NCBI GenBank assembly: GCA_023411035.1
Contig: JAEYPE010000134.1
Coordinates: 1-40,136 of the forward strand
Direction: 5' to 3'
Length of the DNA: 40,136 nucleotides
Source: Pseudomonadota bacterium
GTDB lineage: Bacteria > Pseudomonadota > Alphaproteobacteria > Azospirillales > Azospirillaceae
In this document: piece by piece, positions 1 to 6,826 of the stretch
Layout of the letters: every line of letters begins with the position of its first letter
How positions within the stretch are numbered: the first letter of the stretch is position 1
Notes under the pieces: model-generated
Seen by the model: only the letters and a program-made list of their open reading frames with translations
The model's database searches: none
Told to the model about the DNA's origin: nothing
Program-made: the position numbers and the translations under genes

Positions 1-129
1 CGCCCACCGTCCTACCGCCCCCGCTTCCGCTTTTATGAAATCATCGAGAGATCGGTGAAGGCCAACTTCAAGCGGCGATTCGCTGAGGCCCTTCAGCAGG
101 TATCGCGCAACCTCGCAAGCCCGCGATAA
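1..129 (+). CDS. C-terminal fragment of an unrecognised protein, cut by the window edge
   Basis: Reading from base 1 in frame 1 there is an open frame that closes with TAA at 127-129, giving 42 residues. The fragment is aromatic and very basic (an RPRFRFYE stretch, then FKRRF). It looks like the end of a larger protein, with a helical tail ending SPR. It lies on the element side of the tRNA-Ser 3' end, so a phage or integrative-element gene is possible. The family cannot be named from 42 residues. Confidence 0.45.
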   Translation, partial: RPPSYRPRFRFYEIIERSVKANFKRRFAEALQQVSRNLASPR

Positions 130-197
130 TGGCATCACCGACCGCATAAAGATGAACCGACTCCCCCAGCCATAGGAGAGGGCGAAGCGACCAGCCC

Positions 198-258
198 AAA
201 AACGAAAAGCCTCCTCCGCGCTGGGGGTCCCGTAAGGGAGACGAGCGGACAAGGAGGC
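198..258 (-). terminator. Nested stem-loop with T-rich tail, reading leftward
   Basis: On the minus strand a compound stem forms from arms at 252-258 and 209-215 (7 bp), 245-248 and 216-219 (4 bp), and an inner TCCC/GGGA stem with a 4-base loop at 228-239. Directly after the outer stem the minus strand reads TTTTCGTTTTT (complement of 198-208), the layout of an intrinsic terminator. It would stop leftward transcription coming from the tRNA-Ser side, or end a small RNA made from this non-coding stretch. Confidence 0.5.
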
Positions 259-269
259 GAGGTCGGCGA

Positions 270-300
270 AATGGGGGCGGGGCTAAGCCCTGCCCCCATT
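270..300. terminator. Near-perfect 15-bp hairpin, possible two-way terminator
   Basis: Bases 270-300 form an inverted repeat of 15 pairs with one G-T pair and a single central base. The stem is almost pure G/C, with AATGGGGG at one end and CCCCCATT at the other. The plus side is followed by CTTCT and the minus side by TTTCG, so the T-tracts are weak. It could end the gene fragment at the left edge. Confidence 0.4.
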
Positions 301-359
301 CTTCTGGAACGCAGGCGAACGGCGTTCGCCATGTCCTTGCGTTACTGATTCACCACAGC

Positions 360-525
360 GGAGATTCCCAGAGGGTTTTCGGAGGGGATGGAGGGTTTTG
401 GAGGGTTTTGGAGGGTATGTTGACAAGAACACTCCGAACCCTCCGAAGGAGCGCCGAAAATCCGCCAATGTCCGCCAACAGCCGTTAAAATCCATGACGG
501 AGTGTGGGGGAAAACGTGGGGGAGA
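360..525. repeat. Cluster of short direct repeats beside the tRNA-Ser 3' end
   Basis: Several short direct repeats crowd this non-coding stretch: GGAGGGTTTT in tandem at about 391-416 followed by a partial third copy, CCGCCAA twice at about 462-478, and GTGGGGGA twice at about 504-523. No convincing gene covers it. Clusters like this beside a tRNA 3' end resemble integrase arm-binding sites, but that role is inference. Confidence 0.35.
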
Positions 526-530
526 TTGAG

Positions 531-571
531 GCGCTAGGGCGGATTTTCTTTCAAAATCAACGCCCTAGCGC
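531..571 (-). terminator. 11-bp hairpin just downstream of tRNA-Ser
   Basis: GCGCTAGGGCG (531-541) pairs perfectly with CGCCCTAGCGC (561-571). Inside the loop GATTTT and AAAATC can pair further. It lies 7 bases beyond the tRNA 3' end on the tRNA's own strand, where a terminator or processing signal is expected. The minus strand has no T-run afterwards, so it may instead be a structured site at the edge of an integrated element. Confidence 0.45.
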
Positions 572-578
572 AAATAAG

Positions 579-672
579 TGGCGGAGGGGATGGGATTCGA
601 ACCCACGATAGGGGTTTGAGCCCCTATAACGGTTTAGCAAACCGCCGCCTTCAGCCTCTCGGCCACCCCTCC
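579..672 (-). tRNA. tRNA-Ser (anticodon GCU)
   Basis: The reverse complement begins GGAGGGGTGGCCGAGAGGC and ends CCCCTCC followed by discriminator G and an encoded CCA (579-581). The acceptor arms pair over 7 bp. The anticodon loop is TTTGCTAAA, giving GCU, which reads AGC/AGU serine codons. A long variable arm (TTATAGGGGCTCAAACCCCTAT) marks a class II tRNA, and the T-arm GGTTCGAATCC is canonical. The 3' end faces the repeat-rich non-coding DNA to the left, the usual integration side for tRNA-targeting elements. Confidence 0.95.
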
Positions 673-711
673 TACCGGGTCGGCGCTCCGTGGCACCGCT
701 GGCGTGGGTGC

Positions 712-740
712 GTTCTAACGATCCGGATGGTGCCTGTCAA
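712..740 (-). promoter_or_regulatory. Predicted sigma-70 promoter of tRNA-Ser
   Basis: On the minus strand TTGACA (complement of 735-740) is followed after exactly 17 bases by TAGAAC (complement of 712-717). Initiation about 7 bases later would leave a leader of roughly 30 nt before the mature tRNA 5' end at 672. The -35 is a perfect consensus and the spacing is ideal. Confidence 0.6.
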
Positions 741-870
741 CGCTTACTCATCAAAAATGTGAGCAAACCCAAAAAATAGAAAAAGTGCAGCAAATTTTAG
801 GAAATTTTTTATAAAACAGCCGATAACTTGCTACCGGAACACGATAGCAATCTTTGGTCAGGGGGACGCC

Positions 871-1104
871 ATGAGCTTGTCACGCCGCTGTGCCGAAACG
901 CTGATCGATCTGGTCGAGATCAAGCTGAGCTGCCTGGAGGTCACCGACCGCGAGGACATGCGGGAAAAGGAGCTGCTGCTCCGCTGCGTTCAGGAGCTGA
1001 ACGCCGAATTGCGCGGCGAGAGCGGGGCCATGGCAACCTTCGCAGCGCCGAAGCGCCGTGGCCGCCGGCCCAAGCATTTGCAGTTCCAAGATCTGCACGC
1101 CTGA
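871..1104 (+). CDS. Small conserved-looking protein with basic tail, function unknown
   Basis: This is a 77-residue protein. The ATG follows a GGGGGA ribosome binding site at a good distance, and the upstream 100 bases are unusually A/T-rich for this genome, as expected of a promoter. Residues 1-50 look like two amphipathic helices with acid/base patterning (ETLIDLVEIKLSCLEV, then KELLLRCVQELNAEL). The last 20 residues are strongly basic with an RRGRRPK stretch that resembles an AT-hook. A small DNA- or RNA-associated regulator is possible, but no family is recognised. It converges on the histidine kinase gene with only 21 bases between them. Confidence 0.7.
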   Translation: MSLSRRCAETLIDLVEIKLSCLEVTDREDMREKELLLRCVQELNAELRGESGAMATFAAPKRRGRRPKHLQFQDLHA

Positions 1105-1125
1105 CGCCGGTCCGATCGCCACCCG

Positions 1126-3240
1126 TCAGACCGGTGCCGCCTGCTCCGGCTCGGGCAGCAGCGCTGCCGGCTGAGCAATCTCCCGCGCGATGCGGCGCGG
1201 CAGGCGCAGAGTGAAGCGGGTGCCCTGCCCGGTCGCCGACCGTACCGTCACCGTACCGCCCAGCACGCTCGTCACCGTGCTCTGCACAATGTGCAGGCCA
1301 AGCCCCGAACCACCCTCGCCGCGCTTGGTCGTGAAGAAGGGCTCGAACACCCTCGGCAGATGGCCCTCGGGAATGCCGGAGCCGTCGTCGGAAAAGTCGA
1401 TGACCACATGGTCGGCGCCATCCGGGTGCACCGCGATCCGGATGGTTCCCCGCTGGTCGTCGCCATAGGCATGGATCAGAGCGTTGATGACGAGGTTGGT
1501 CAGCACTTGGCTCAGCGCACCGGGGAAGCTGTCCATATCCAGCGCCTCCGGACACTCCACCTCGACCGTCACCAGCGTGCGCTTCAGCCGTGGCCGCAGC
1601 GAGAACAGCACCTCGTCGATGTAGGTCCGCAGGTCGAAGGATCGCCGCTCACCGGAGGTCTGGTCCACCGCCACCTGTTTGAAGCTGTGCACCAGCGCCG
1701 CCGCCCGGTTCATGTTGGACACCAGCAGGCGCGCGGCCTCGGTCACCGTGTCCAGATACTCCGCCAGACTGGTTTTCTTCAGCGCGCCGGAATCGAACCG
1801 GGAGCGAAGGTCGCGGGCCTGCTCGGCGATGTGGCTGGCGGCGGTCAGGCCGATGCCGATGGGGGTGTTGATCTCATGCGCCACCCCGGCGACCAGTTGC
1901 CCCAGCGAGGCCATGGCCTCTGCCTGGATCAGGCTTTCCTGGGCGTCGCGCAGTTCGGCCAATGCCCGCTCCGCCTCGTCGCGGGCGGCGGCCATGGCAG
2001 CCTCCGCGGCCTTGCGGTCGTTGATGTCGTAGAGCCACGTCAGCAACGCCGGCTCGCCGTCCATCTCGATCTCGCCCCAGCTTGACAGCACCCAGACAAC
2101 CGTCCCGTCCGGCTTGCGGAAGCGCACCTCCGCGTCGCGGAACGGGCCTTCCCGTTCGAACCGCTCGACCAGGGCCTGACGGTCCGCCGGGTCGGCGTAC
2201 AGCCGCTCGGCGGGCATGGGCAACAGGTCGTCGCGGGACCGGCCCAAGATGATCTCGGATTGCGTGTTGCAGAAGACCAGCAGGCCGTCGCGGCGCGTGA
2301 TGTTCACGGCGATGGGACTGGCCTCCAGAATCCGCAGCAGCCGTTCCTTCCCGGCGCGCACCTCCTCCTCCTGCCGGCGGCGCTCGGTGATGTCGGTCAT
2401 GATGCCGACATAACGCACGGCCTGCCCCGCGGCGTCGGGGATCGCCCGCCCCTGGGCCGCGATCCACATCCAGCCGCCGTCCGCGCGGCGCAGCCGGTAG
2501 TCATAAGCATAGGCGTCCGTTTCGCCCCGCAGATGGGCGTCGATGGTGGCCCACACGCGGTCGTGGTCTTCGGGGTGCAGGCGCGCCTCCCAAAAATCCG
2601 CGGGCATCGGCGGCGGTTCGGCGTAGCCCAGCATCCGCGGAAAGCTGTCGGACCACCAGCAGGTTCCCCGCAGGACATCGGCGTCCCAGACCGCCGCGCC
2701 CGTGACGTCCAGTGCCATTTCCAGCCGGTCGGCCAGATCGCGGCGGACGGCGTCGGCCTTCTTCTGCTCCGTCAGGTCGTAAAACCAGCTTATGTGGCAG
2801 CGCTGGCCTTCGAAGTCGATGACGGTCGAACTCAGCGATCCCATGCAGGTTTCGCCGTCGCCGCGACGCAGCAGAACCTCCTGCCCGTCGAAGGACCCGC
2901 GAGCGTAGAGGCGGTCGATGGCCGTCCGGCGATCCTGCGGATCGCGGTAGAGCGGCCCCATGCCGTCGCGCCGGAGCTGTTCCCCGCTGACTTTGAAACA
3001 GGCCAGCGCACTGGGGCTGTGATAGAGGTTTTCCCCATCCCGCGTGTTGATAAGAACGCCGATGGGAGCGGTGTCCAGCATGGCCCGCAGCCGCTCCTCG
3101 GTCGCACCGGAGACGGAGGGGGAAGCGTCCCTAAGGCACCGCCGGCCCATACGGCGCGCTGTTAGCAGGCCGGCCAGAAATCCGGCCAGGAGACCGGCAA
3201 AAAGCGCAAACAGCGCGACCGTCGGTGGATTTTCAATCAT
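1126..3240 (-). CDS. Sensor histidine kinase with three PAS domains
   Basis: A 704-residue kinase. One N-terminal membrane segment (about residues 8-28) anchors it. Three PAS/PAC units follow (roughly 50-160, 165-285 and 300-410), with PAC ends reading DLTEQ, DITERRR and DINDRKA. A coiled-coil linker leads to the phosphoacceptor motif GVAHEINTP with His455, then an ATPase domain with N-box NLVINALIHAYG, G1 DDGSGIPEG near 620, FEPFFTTK and GSGLGLHIV. It has no receiver domain, and no response regulator lies nearby. With almost no extracytoplasmic region, the signal is probably cytoplasmic (redox, light or small ligand). The start is set by GGGAGG before the ATG; that site lies in the arm of a strong hairpin. 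The gene follows gatB on the same strand but behind a probable terminator. Confidence 0.92.
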   Translation of the reverse strand: MIENPPTVALFALFAGLLAGFLAGLLTARRMGRRCLRDASPSVSGATEERLRAMLDTAPIGVLINTRDGENLYHSPSALACFKVSGEQLRRDGMGPLYRDPQDRRTAIDRLYARGSFDGQEVLLRRGDGETCMGSLSSTVIDFEGQRCHISWFYDLTEQKKADAVRRDLADRLEMALDVTGAAVWDADVLRGTCWWSDSFPRMLGYAEPPPMPADFWEARLHPEDHDRVWATIDAHLRGETDAYAYDYRLRRADGGWMWIAAQGRAIPDAAGQAVRYVGIMTDITERRRQEEEVRAGKERLLRILEASPIAVNITRRDGLLVFCNTQSEIILGRSRDDLLPMPAERLYADPADRQALVERFEREGPFRDAEVRFRKPDGTVVWVLSSWGEIEMDGEPALLTWLYDINDRKAAEAAMAAARDEAERALAELRDAQESLIQAEAMASLGQLVAGVAHEINTPIGIGLTAASHIAEQARDLRSRFDSGALKKTSLAEYLDTVTEAARLLVSNMNRAAALVHSFKQVAVDQTSGERRSFDLRTYIDEVLFSLRPRLKRTLVTVEVECPEALDMDSFPGALSQVLTNLVINALIHAYGDDQRGTIRIAVHPDGADHVVIDFSDDGSGIPEGHLPRVFEPFFTTKRGEGGSGLGLHIVQSTVTSVLGGTVTVRSATGQGTRFTLRLPRRIAREIAQPAALLPEPEQAAPV

Positions 3241-3245
3241 CGGGC

Positions 3246-3277
3246 CTCCCGCCGGTCACACTTCAAACCGGCGGGAG
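3246..3277 (-). promoter_or_regulatory. Hairpin covering the ribosome binding site of the histidine kinase
   Basis: CTCCCGCCGGT (3246-3256) and ACCGGCGGGAG (3267-3277) are a perfect 11-bp inverted repeat with a 10-base loop. On the transcribed strand the 3' arm holds most of the GGGAGG ribosome binding site, 5 bases before the ATG at 3240. If the stem forms in the mRNA, translation initiation would be masked. Whether the structure is regulated is unknown. Confidence 0.5.
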
Positions 3278-3334
3278 AACAAAATCAACGGTTATGTCGC
3301 CGCACCGTCTTGCAGTGCAGCGGCACAACCGTTG
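3278..3334 (-). terminator. Probable terminator of gatCAB
   Basis: CAACGGTT (3286-3293) pairs with AACCGTTG (3327-3334), with an inner GCCGC/GCGGC stem. On the minus strand the stem is followed by ATTTTGTT. It begins only a few bases after the gatB stop codon, so it most likely ends the gatCAB transcript. Confidence 0.55.
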
Positions 3335-3338
3335 CCAC

Positions 3339-4790
3339 TCAGCCCTTCAGCTTCCTGGTCAGTATCTCGTTGACCAGGGCCGGGTTGGCCTTGCCCTGGG
3401 TCGCCTTCATGACCTGGCCGACGAAGAAGCCGAACAGCTTGTCCTTGCCCGACCGGAACTCCGTCACCTTGTCGGCGTTGGCGGCCAGAACCGAATCGAT
3501 GGACGCCTCGATGGCGCCGGTATCGGTGACCTGACGCAGCCCCTTCTTCTCGACGATGTCCGCGGCCTTCTCGCCGGTTTCGAACATCGCCTCGAACACC
3601 TCCTTGGCGATGCGGCCGGAGATGGTGTTGTCGGCGATCAGGTCGATCAGACCGCCGAGATTCTCCGCCGAGACGGGGCTCTCCTCGATCTCCTTGCCGG
3701 CCTTGTTCAGATAGCCGAACAACTCGCCGGTGACCCAGTTGGCGGCCAGCTTCGGATCGCGGCCCTTGGCCACCGCCTCGAAGAAGTCGGCGCGCGCCTT
3801 TTCCGAGACCAGCACGTTGGCGTCGTAGGGCGACAGCTTGTACTCGCTGATGAAGCGGGCCTTCTTGTCGTCCGGCAGTTCCGGCAGGGTGCGCTTGATG
3901 TCCTCGACCCACTCCGCGTCCAGTTCCAGCGGCAGCAGGTCCGGATCGGGGAAGTAGCGGTAGTCGTGCGCCTCTTCCTTGGAGCGCATGGAGCGGGTCA
4001 CGAACTTGGTCGTGTCCCACAGCCGGGTTTCCTGGTCGATGGTGCCGCCTTCCTCGATGATCTCGATCTGGCGGCGCGCCTCATACTCGATCGCCTGCAT
4101 GACGAAGCGGATCGAGTTGACATTCTTGATCTCGCAGCGCGTGCCGAAGGGCGCACCCGGCTTGCGCACCGACACGTTGACGTCGCAGCGCATGGAGCCT
4201 TCCTCCATGTTGCCGTCGCAGGTGCCGAGGTAACGCAGGATGGAGCGCAGCTTGCGCACATAGGCGCCGGCCTCCTCCGCGGTCCGCATGTCCGGCTCCG
4301 ACACGATCTCCATCAACGCCACGCCGGAGCGGTTCAGGTCGATGTAGGTCTTGGACGGATGCTGGTCGTGCAGCGACTTGCCGGCGTCCTGCTCCAGATG
4401 CAGGCGCGTGACGCCGACCGTGCGGGAGGAGCCGTCCGGCAGATCCAGCACGATCTCGCCCTTGCCGACGATGGGCTGCAGATACTGGCTGATCTGATAG
4501 CCCTGCGGCAGGTCAGCGTAGAAGTAGTTCTTGCGGTCGAACACCGAATGCAGGTTGATCTGCGCCTTCAGGCCCAGGCCGGTGCGCACCGCCTGCTCGA
4601 TGCAATGCTCGTTGATGACGGGCAGCATGCCGGGAAAGGCGGCATCGACGAAGCTGACCTGGCTGTTCGGTTCCGCGCCGAACGCGGTGGCGGCGCCGGA
4701 GAACAGCTTCGCGTTGGAAATGACCTGGGCATGGACCTCCAGCCCGATCACGATTTCCCAATCGCCCGTTTCGCCCTGAATGTACGACAT
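3339..4790 (-). CDS. gatB: Asp/Glu-tRNA amidotransferase subunit B
   Basis: GatB binds misacylated Glu-tRNA(Gln) or Asp-tRNA(Asn), phosphorylates the side chain and receives ammonia from GatA. The 483-residue protein has the usual family length and begins with IGLEVHAQV. It carries the conserved core (GYQISQYLQPI, LHLEQDAGKS, VALMEIVSEPD, RCDVNVSVR, KNVNS) and ends in the helical YqeY-like tRNA-binding domain (GQVMKATQGKANPALVNEIL). The ATG follows AGAGAAGAGA. It is the last gene of the leftward gatC–gatA–gatB operon, 21 bases after gatA. Confidence 0.97.
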   Translation of the reverse strand: MSYIQGETGDWEIVIGLEVHAQVISNAKLFSGAATAFGAEPNSQVSFVDAAFPGMLPVINEHCIEQAVRTGLGLKAQINLHSVFDRKNYFYADLPQGYQISQYLQPIVGKGEIVLDLPDGSSRTVGVTRLHLEQDAGKSLHDQHPSKTYIDLNRSGVALMEIVSEPDMRTAEEAGAYVRKLRSILRYLGTCDGNMEEGSMRCDVNVSVRKPGAPFGTRCEIKNVNSIRFVMQAIEYEARRQIEIIEEGGTIDQETRLWDTTKFVTRSMRSKEEAHDYRYFPDPDLLPLELDAEWVEDIKRTLPELPDDKKARFISEYKLSPYDANVLVSEKARADFFEAVAKGRDPKLAANWVTGELFGYLNKAGKEIEESPVSAENLGGLIDLIADNTISGRIAKEVFEAMFETGEKAADIVEKKGLRQVTDTGAIEASIDSVLAANADKVTEFRSGKDKLFGFFVGQVMKATQGKANPALVNEILTRKLKG

Positions 4791-4811
4791 CGGTCTCTTC
4801 TCTCGTCCGGC

Positions 4812-6293
4812 TCAGGCCATGAACGGCGGGGTGGCGGTGACGTTGGCGGCCTTTTCGATGACCTGACCGACGCGCAGGACGGTCTCTTCGTCGAAGGGCC
4901 GGCCCAGGAGCTGGAGCCCCAGCGGCAGCCCGTCCGACCCGACGCCCGCCGGAACCGACATGCCCGGCAGGCCGGCCAGCGAGGCCGGGACCGTGAACAC
5001 GTCGTTCAGATACATCTGGATCGGATCGTCCATCTTCTCGCCGATGGCGAAGGCGGTGCTCGGCGCGGTCGGCGTCAGGATGACGTCGCACTGCTTGAAC
5101 GCCTCGTCGAAGTCCCACTTGATGCGGGTGCGCACCTGACGGGCCTTGTTGTAGTAGGCGTCGTAATAGCCGGCCGACAGCACGTAGGTGCCGATCAGGA
5201 TGCGGCGGCGGACCTCCTTGCCGAAGCCGGCGCCGCGGGTGTTCTCGTACATGTCCTTCAGGCTGGCGCCCTCGACCCGCAGGCCGTAGCGCAGGCCGTC
5301 GTAGCGCGCGAGGTTGGACGACGCTTCCGCGGGAGCGACGATGTAGTAGGTGGCCAGAGCGTACTTGGTGTGCGGCAGGCTGATCTCCACCGGCTCGGCG
5401 CCGGCCTCCTTCAGCCACGCGATGCCCTGGTCCCAGATCGCGGCGATCTCGGCAGGCATGCCCTCCACCCGGTATTCCTTCGGAATGCCGACCTTCAGGC
5501 CGCGGATATCGCCGGTCAGCGCGGCGCGGAAGTCCGGCACCGGCAGATCGACCGAGGTGGAGTCCTTCGGATCGAAGCCGCACATGGAGCGCAGCATGAT
5601 CGCCGCATCCTCGACCGTGCGGGTCATCGGCCCGGCCTGATCCAGCGAGGAGGCGAAGGCCACCACGCCCCAGCGGGAGCAGCGCCCGTAGGTCGGCTTG
5701 ATGCCGACGATGCCGGTGAAGGCGGCGGGCTGGCGGATGGAGCCGCCGGTGTCCGTGCCGGTGGCGCCCAGCGCGGCGCGCGCGGCGACCGCCGCGGCGG
5801 AGCCGCCCGACGAACCGCCGGGGACGAGCTGGCGCGACCAGTTGCCGACCTCGCCCGGGCTCCACGGGCTGACCACGTTGCCGTGGTAGGAGGTGATGTT
5901 GGCCGAGCCCATGGCGAACTCGTCCAGGTTCACCTTGCCCAGCATGACGGCGCCGTCGCGCCACAGGTTGCCGGTGACGGTGGACTCATACTCCGGCTTG
6001 AAGCCGTCCAGGATGTGGCTGGCCGCGGTGGTCGGCACGCCCTTGGTGCAGAACAGGTCCTTCACCGCGATGGGCAGGCCCTCCATCGGGCCGGCCTCGC
6101 CCTTGGCGCGGCGGGCGTCGGACGCCTTGGCCATCTCCAGCGCCTGTTCCGGCGTCTCGGTGATGAAGGCGTTCAGGGGGCGGATCGTCTCCACCGCCTT
6201 GACGTGGGCCTCGGTCAGCTCGACCGCGGTGAATTCCTTCTTGGCGAGGCCGTCGAGCGCCGCCGCCATGGTCAGATGGGTAAGACCGGACAT
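4812..6293 (-). CDS. gatA: Asp/Glu-tRNA amidotransferase subunit A
   Basis: GatA is the amidase-signature glutaminase that releases ammonia for GatB. The catalytic triad is visible as Lys78 (IAVKDLF), cis-Ser161 (PGGSSGGSAAAV) and Ser185 (GTDTGGSIRQPA). Its 493 residues match the family. The ATG start at 6293 overlaps the gatC stop codon by one base (TGATG). An in-frame GTG just before it would give one extra residue, and the ATG is preferred. The tight overlap implies translational coupling with gatC. Confidence 0.97.
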   Translation of the reverse strand: MSGLTHLTMAAALDGLAKKEFTAVELTEAHVKAVETIRPLNAFITETPEQALEMAKASDARRAKGEAGPMEGLPIAVKDLFCTKGVPTTAASHILDGFKPEYESTVTGNLWRDGAVMLGKVNLDEFAMGSANITSYHGNVVSPWSPGEVGNWSRQLVPGGSSGGSAAAVAARAALGATGTDTGGSIRQPAAFTGIVGIKPTYGRCSRWGVVAFASSLDQAGPMTRTVEDAAIMLRSMCGFDPKDSTSVDLPVPDFRAALTGDIRGLKVGIPKEYRVEGMPAEIAAIWDQGIAWLKEAGAEPVEISLPHTKYALATYYIVAPAEASSNLARYDGLRYGLRVEGASLKDMYENTRGAGFGKEVRRRILIGTYVLSAGYYDAYYNKARQVRTRIKWDFDEAFKQCDVILTPTAPSTAFAIGEKMDDPIQMYLNDVFTVPASLAGLPGMSVPAGVGSDGLPLGLQLLGRPFDEETVLRVGQVIEKAANVTATPPFMA

Positions 6294-6580
6294 CACTCGA
6301 CCACCTTCGGAACGACGTAGAAGCCTTCGGCCGTCTCCGGACCGTTGGAGAGGACGGCGTCGCGGTAACCGCCGTCGGTCACCTCGTCCTTGCGGCGGCG
6401 CAGCTTCTGCGCGGCCACGCTGGTCATCGGCGGCACGTTGTCCGTGTCCACCTCGCCCAGCTGTTCGACGAAGGTCAGGATTTGGCTCAGCTCACCCGCC
6501 AGGTGATCCAGTTCATCGTCCGGCACCTTGATGCGGGCCAGATGCGCGATCTTGGCCACGGTGGCCTTGTCGAGCGACAT
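6293..6580 (-). CDS. gatC: Asp/Glu-tRNA amidotransferase subunit C
   Basis: GatC is the small belt subunit that wraps GatA and helps it bind GatB. The 95-residue protein has the family pattern: VAKIAHLARI near the start, ELDHLAGELSQIL in the middle, the VPPMTSV segment and a C-terminal GFYVVPKVVE. I chose the ATG at 6580 (MSLDKATV) because the family starts there; an in-frame GTG 9 bases upstream would add three residues. It is the first gene of the operon, and the 246-base gap to the divergent chemoreceptor should hold both promoters. Confidence 0.95.
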   Translation of the reverse strand: MSLDKATVAKIAHLARIKVPDDELDHLAGELSQILTFVEQLGEVDTDNVPPMTSVAAQKLRRRKDEVTDGGYRDAVLSNGPETAEGFYVVPKVVE

Positions 6581-6826
6581 GCCTTCCACTCTCTTCCGAA
6601 ACGTCTGGAAAAAACGGCTTGGAAGCTATCACCCGAATTCTATTACCGCAATGATTCAGGGACATCCCTTCCGCCTTCGAACCGTCGCCGGCACGGCCCG
6701 TGCGCGGCAAAAGGTTCCGGGAGACGGTGCCGCATGGTGCGGCCACAGTTCCTTTGCTAGATTTTCAGCGCACCAACCGATCACGTCCAGAAGCCATTCA
6801 ACCGCACCCGATCCGGCAGGCCCCCC

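Noticed and set aside
283..495. 70-codon minus-strand open frame in the left non-coding region
   Set aside because: It runs through the short direct repeats, has no ribosome binding site and an unlikely composition, and looks like a by-product of GC-rich repeats.
3225..6320. 1031-codon plus-strand open frame opposite gatB and gatA
   Set aside because: It is a shadow of the gatBA coding strand in GC-rich DNA; the minus strand encodes full-length, recognisable GatB and GatA.
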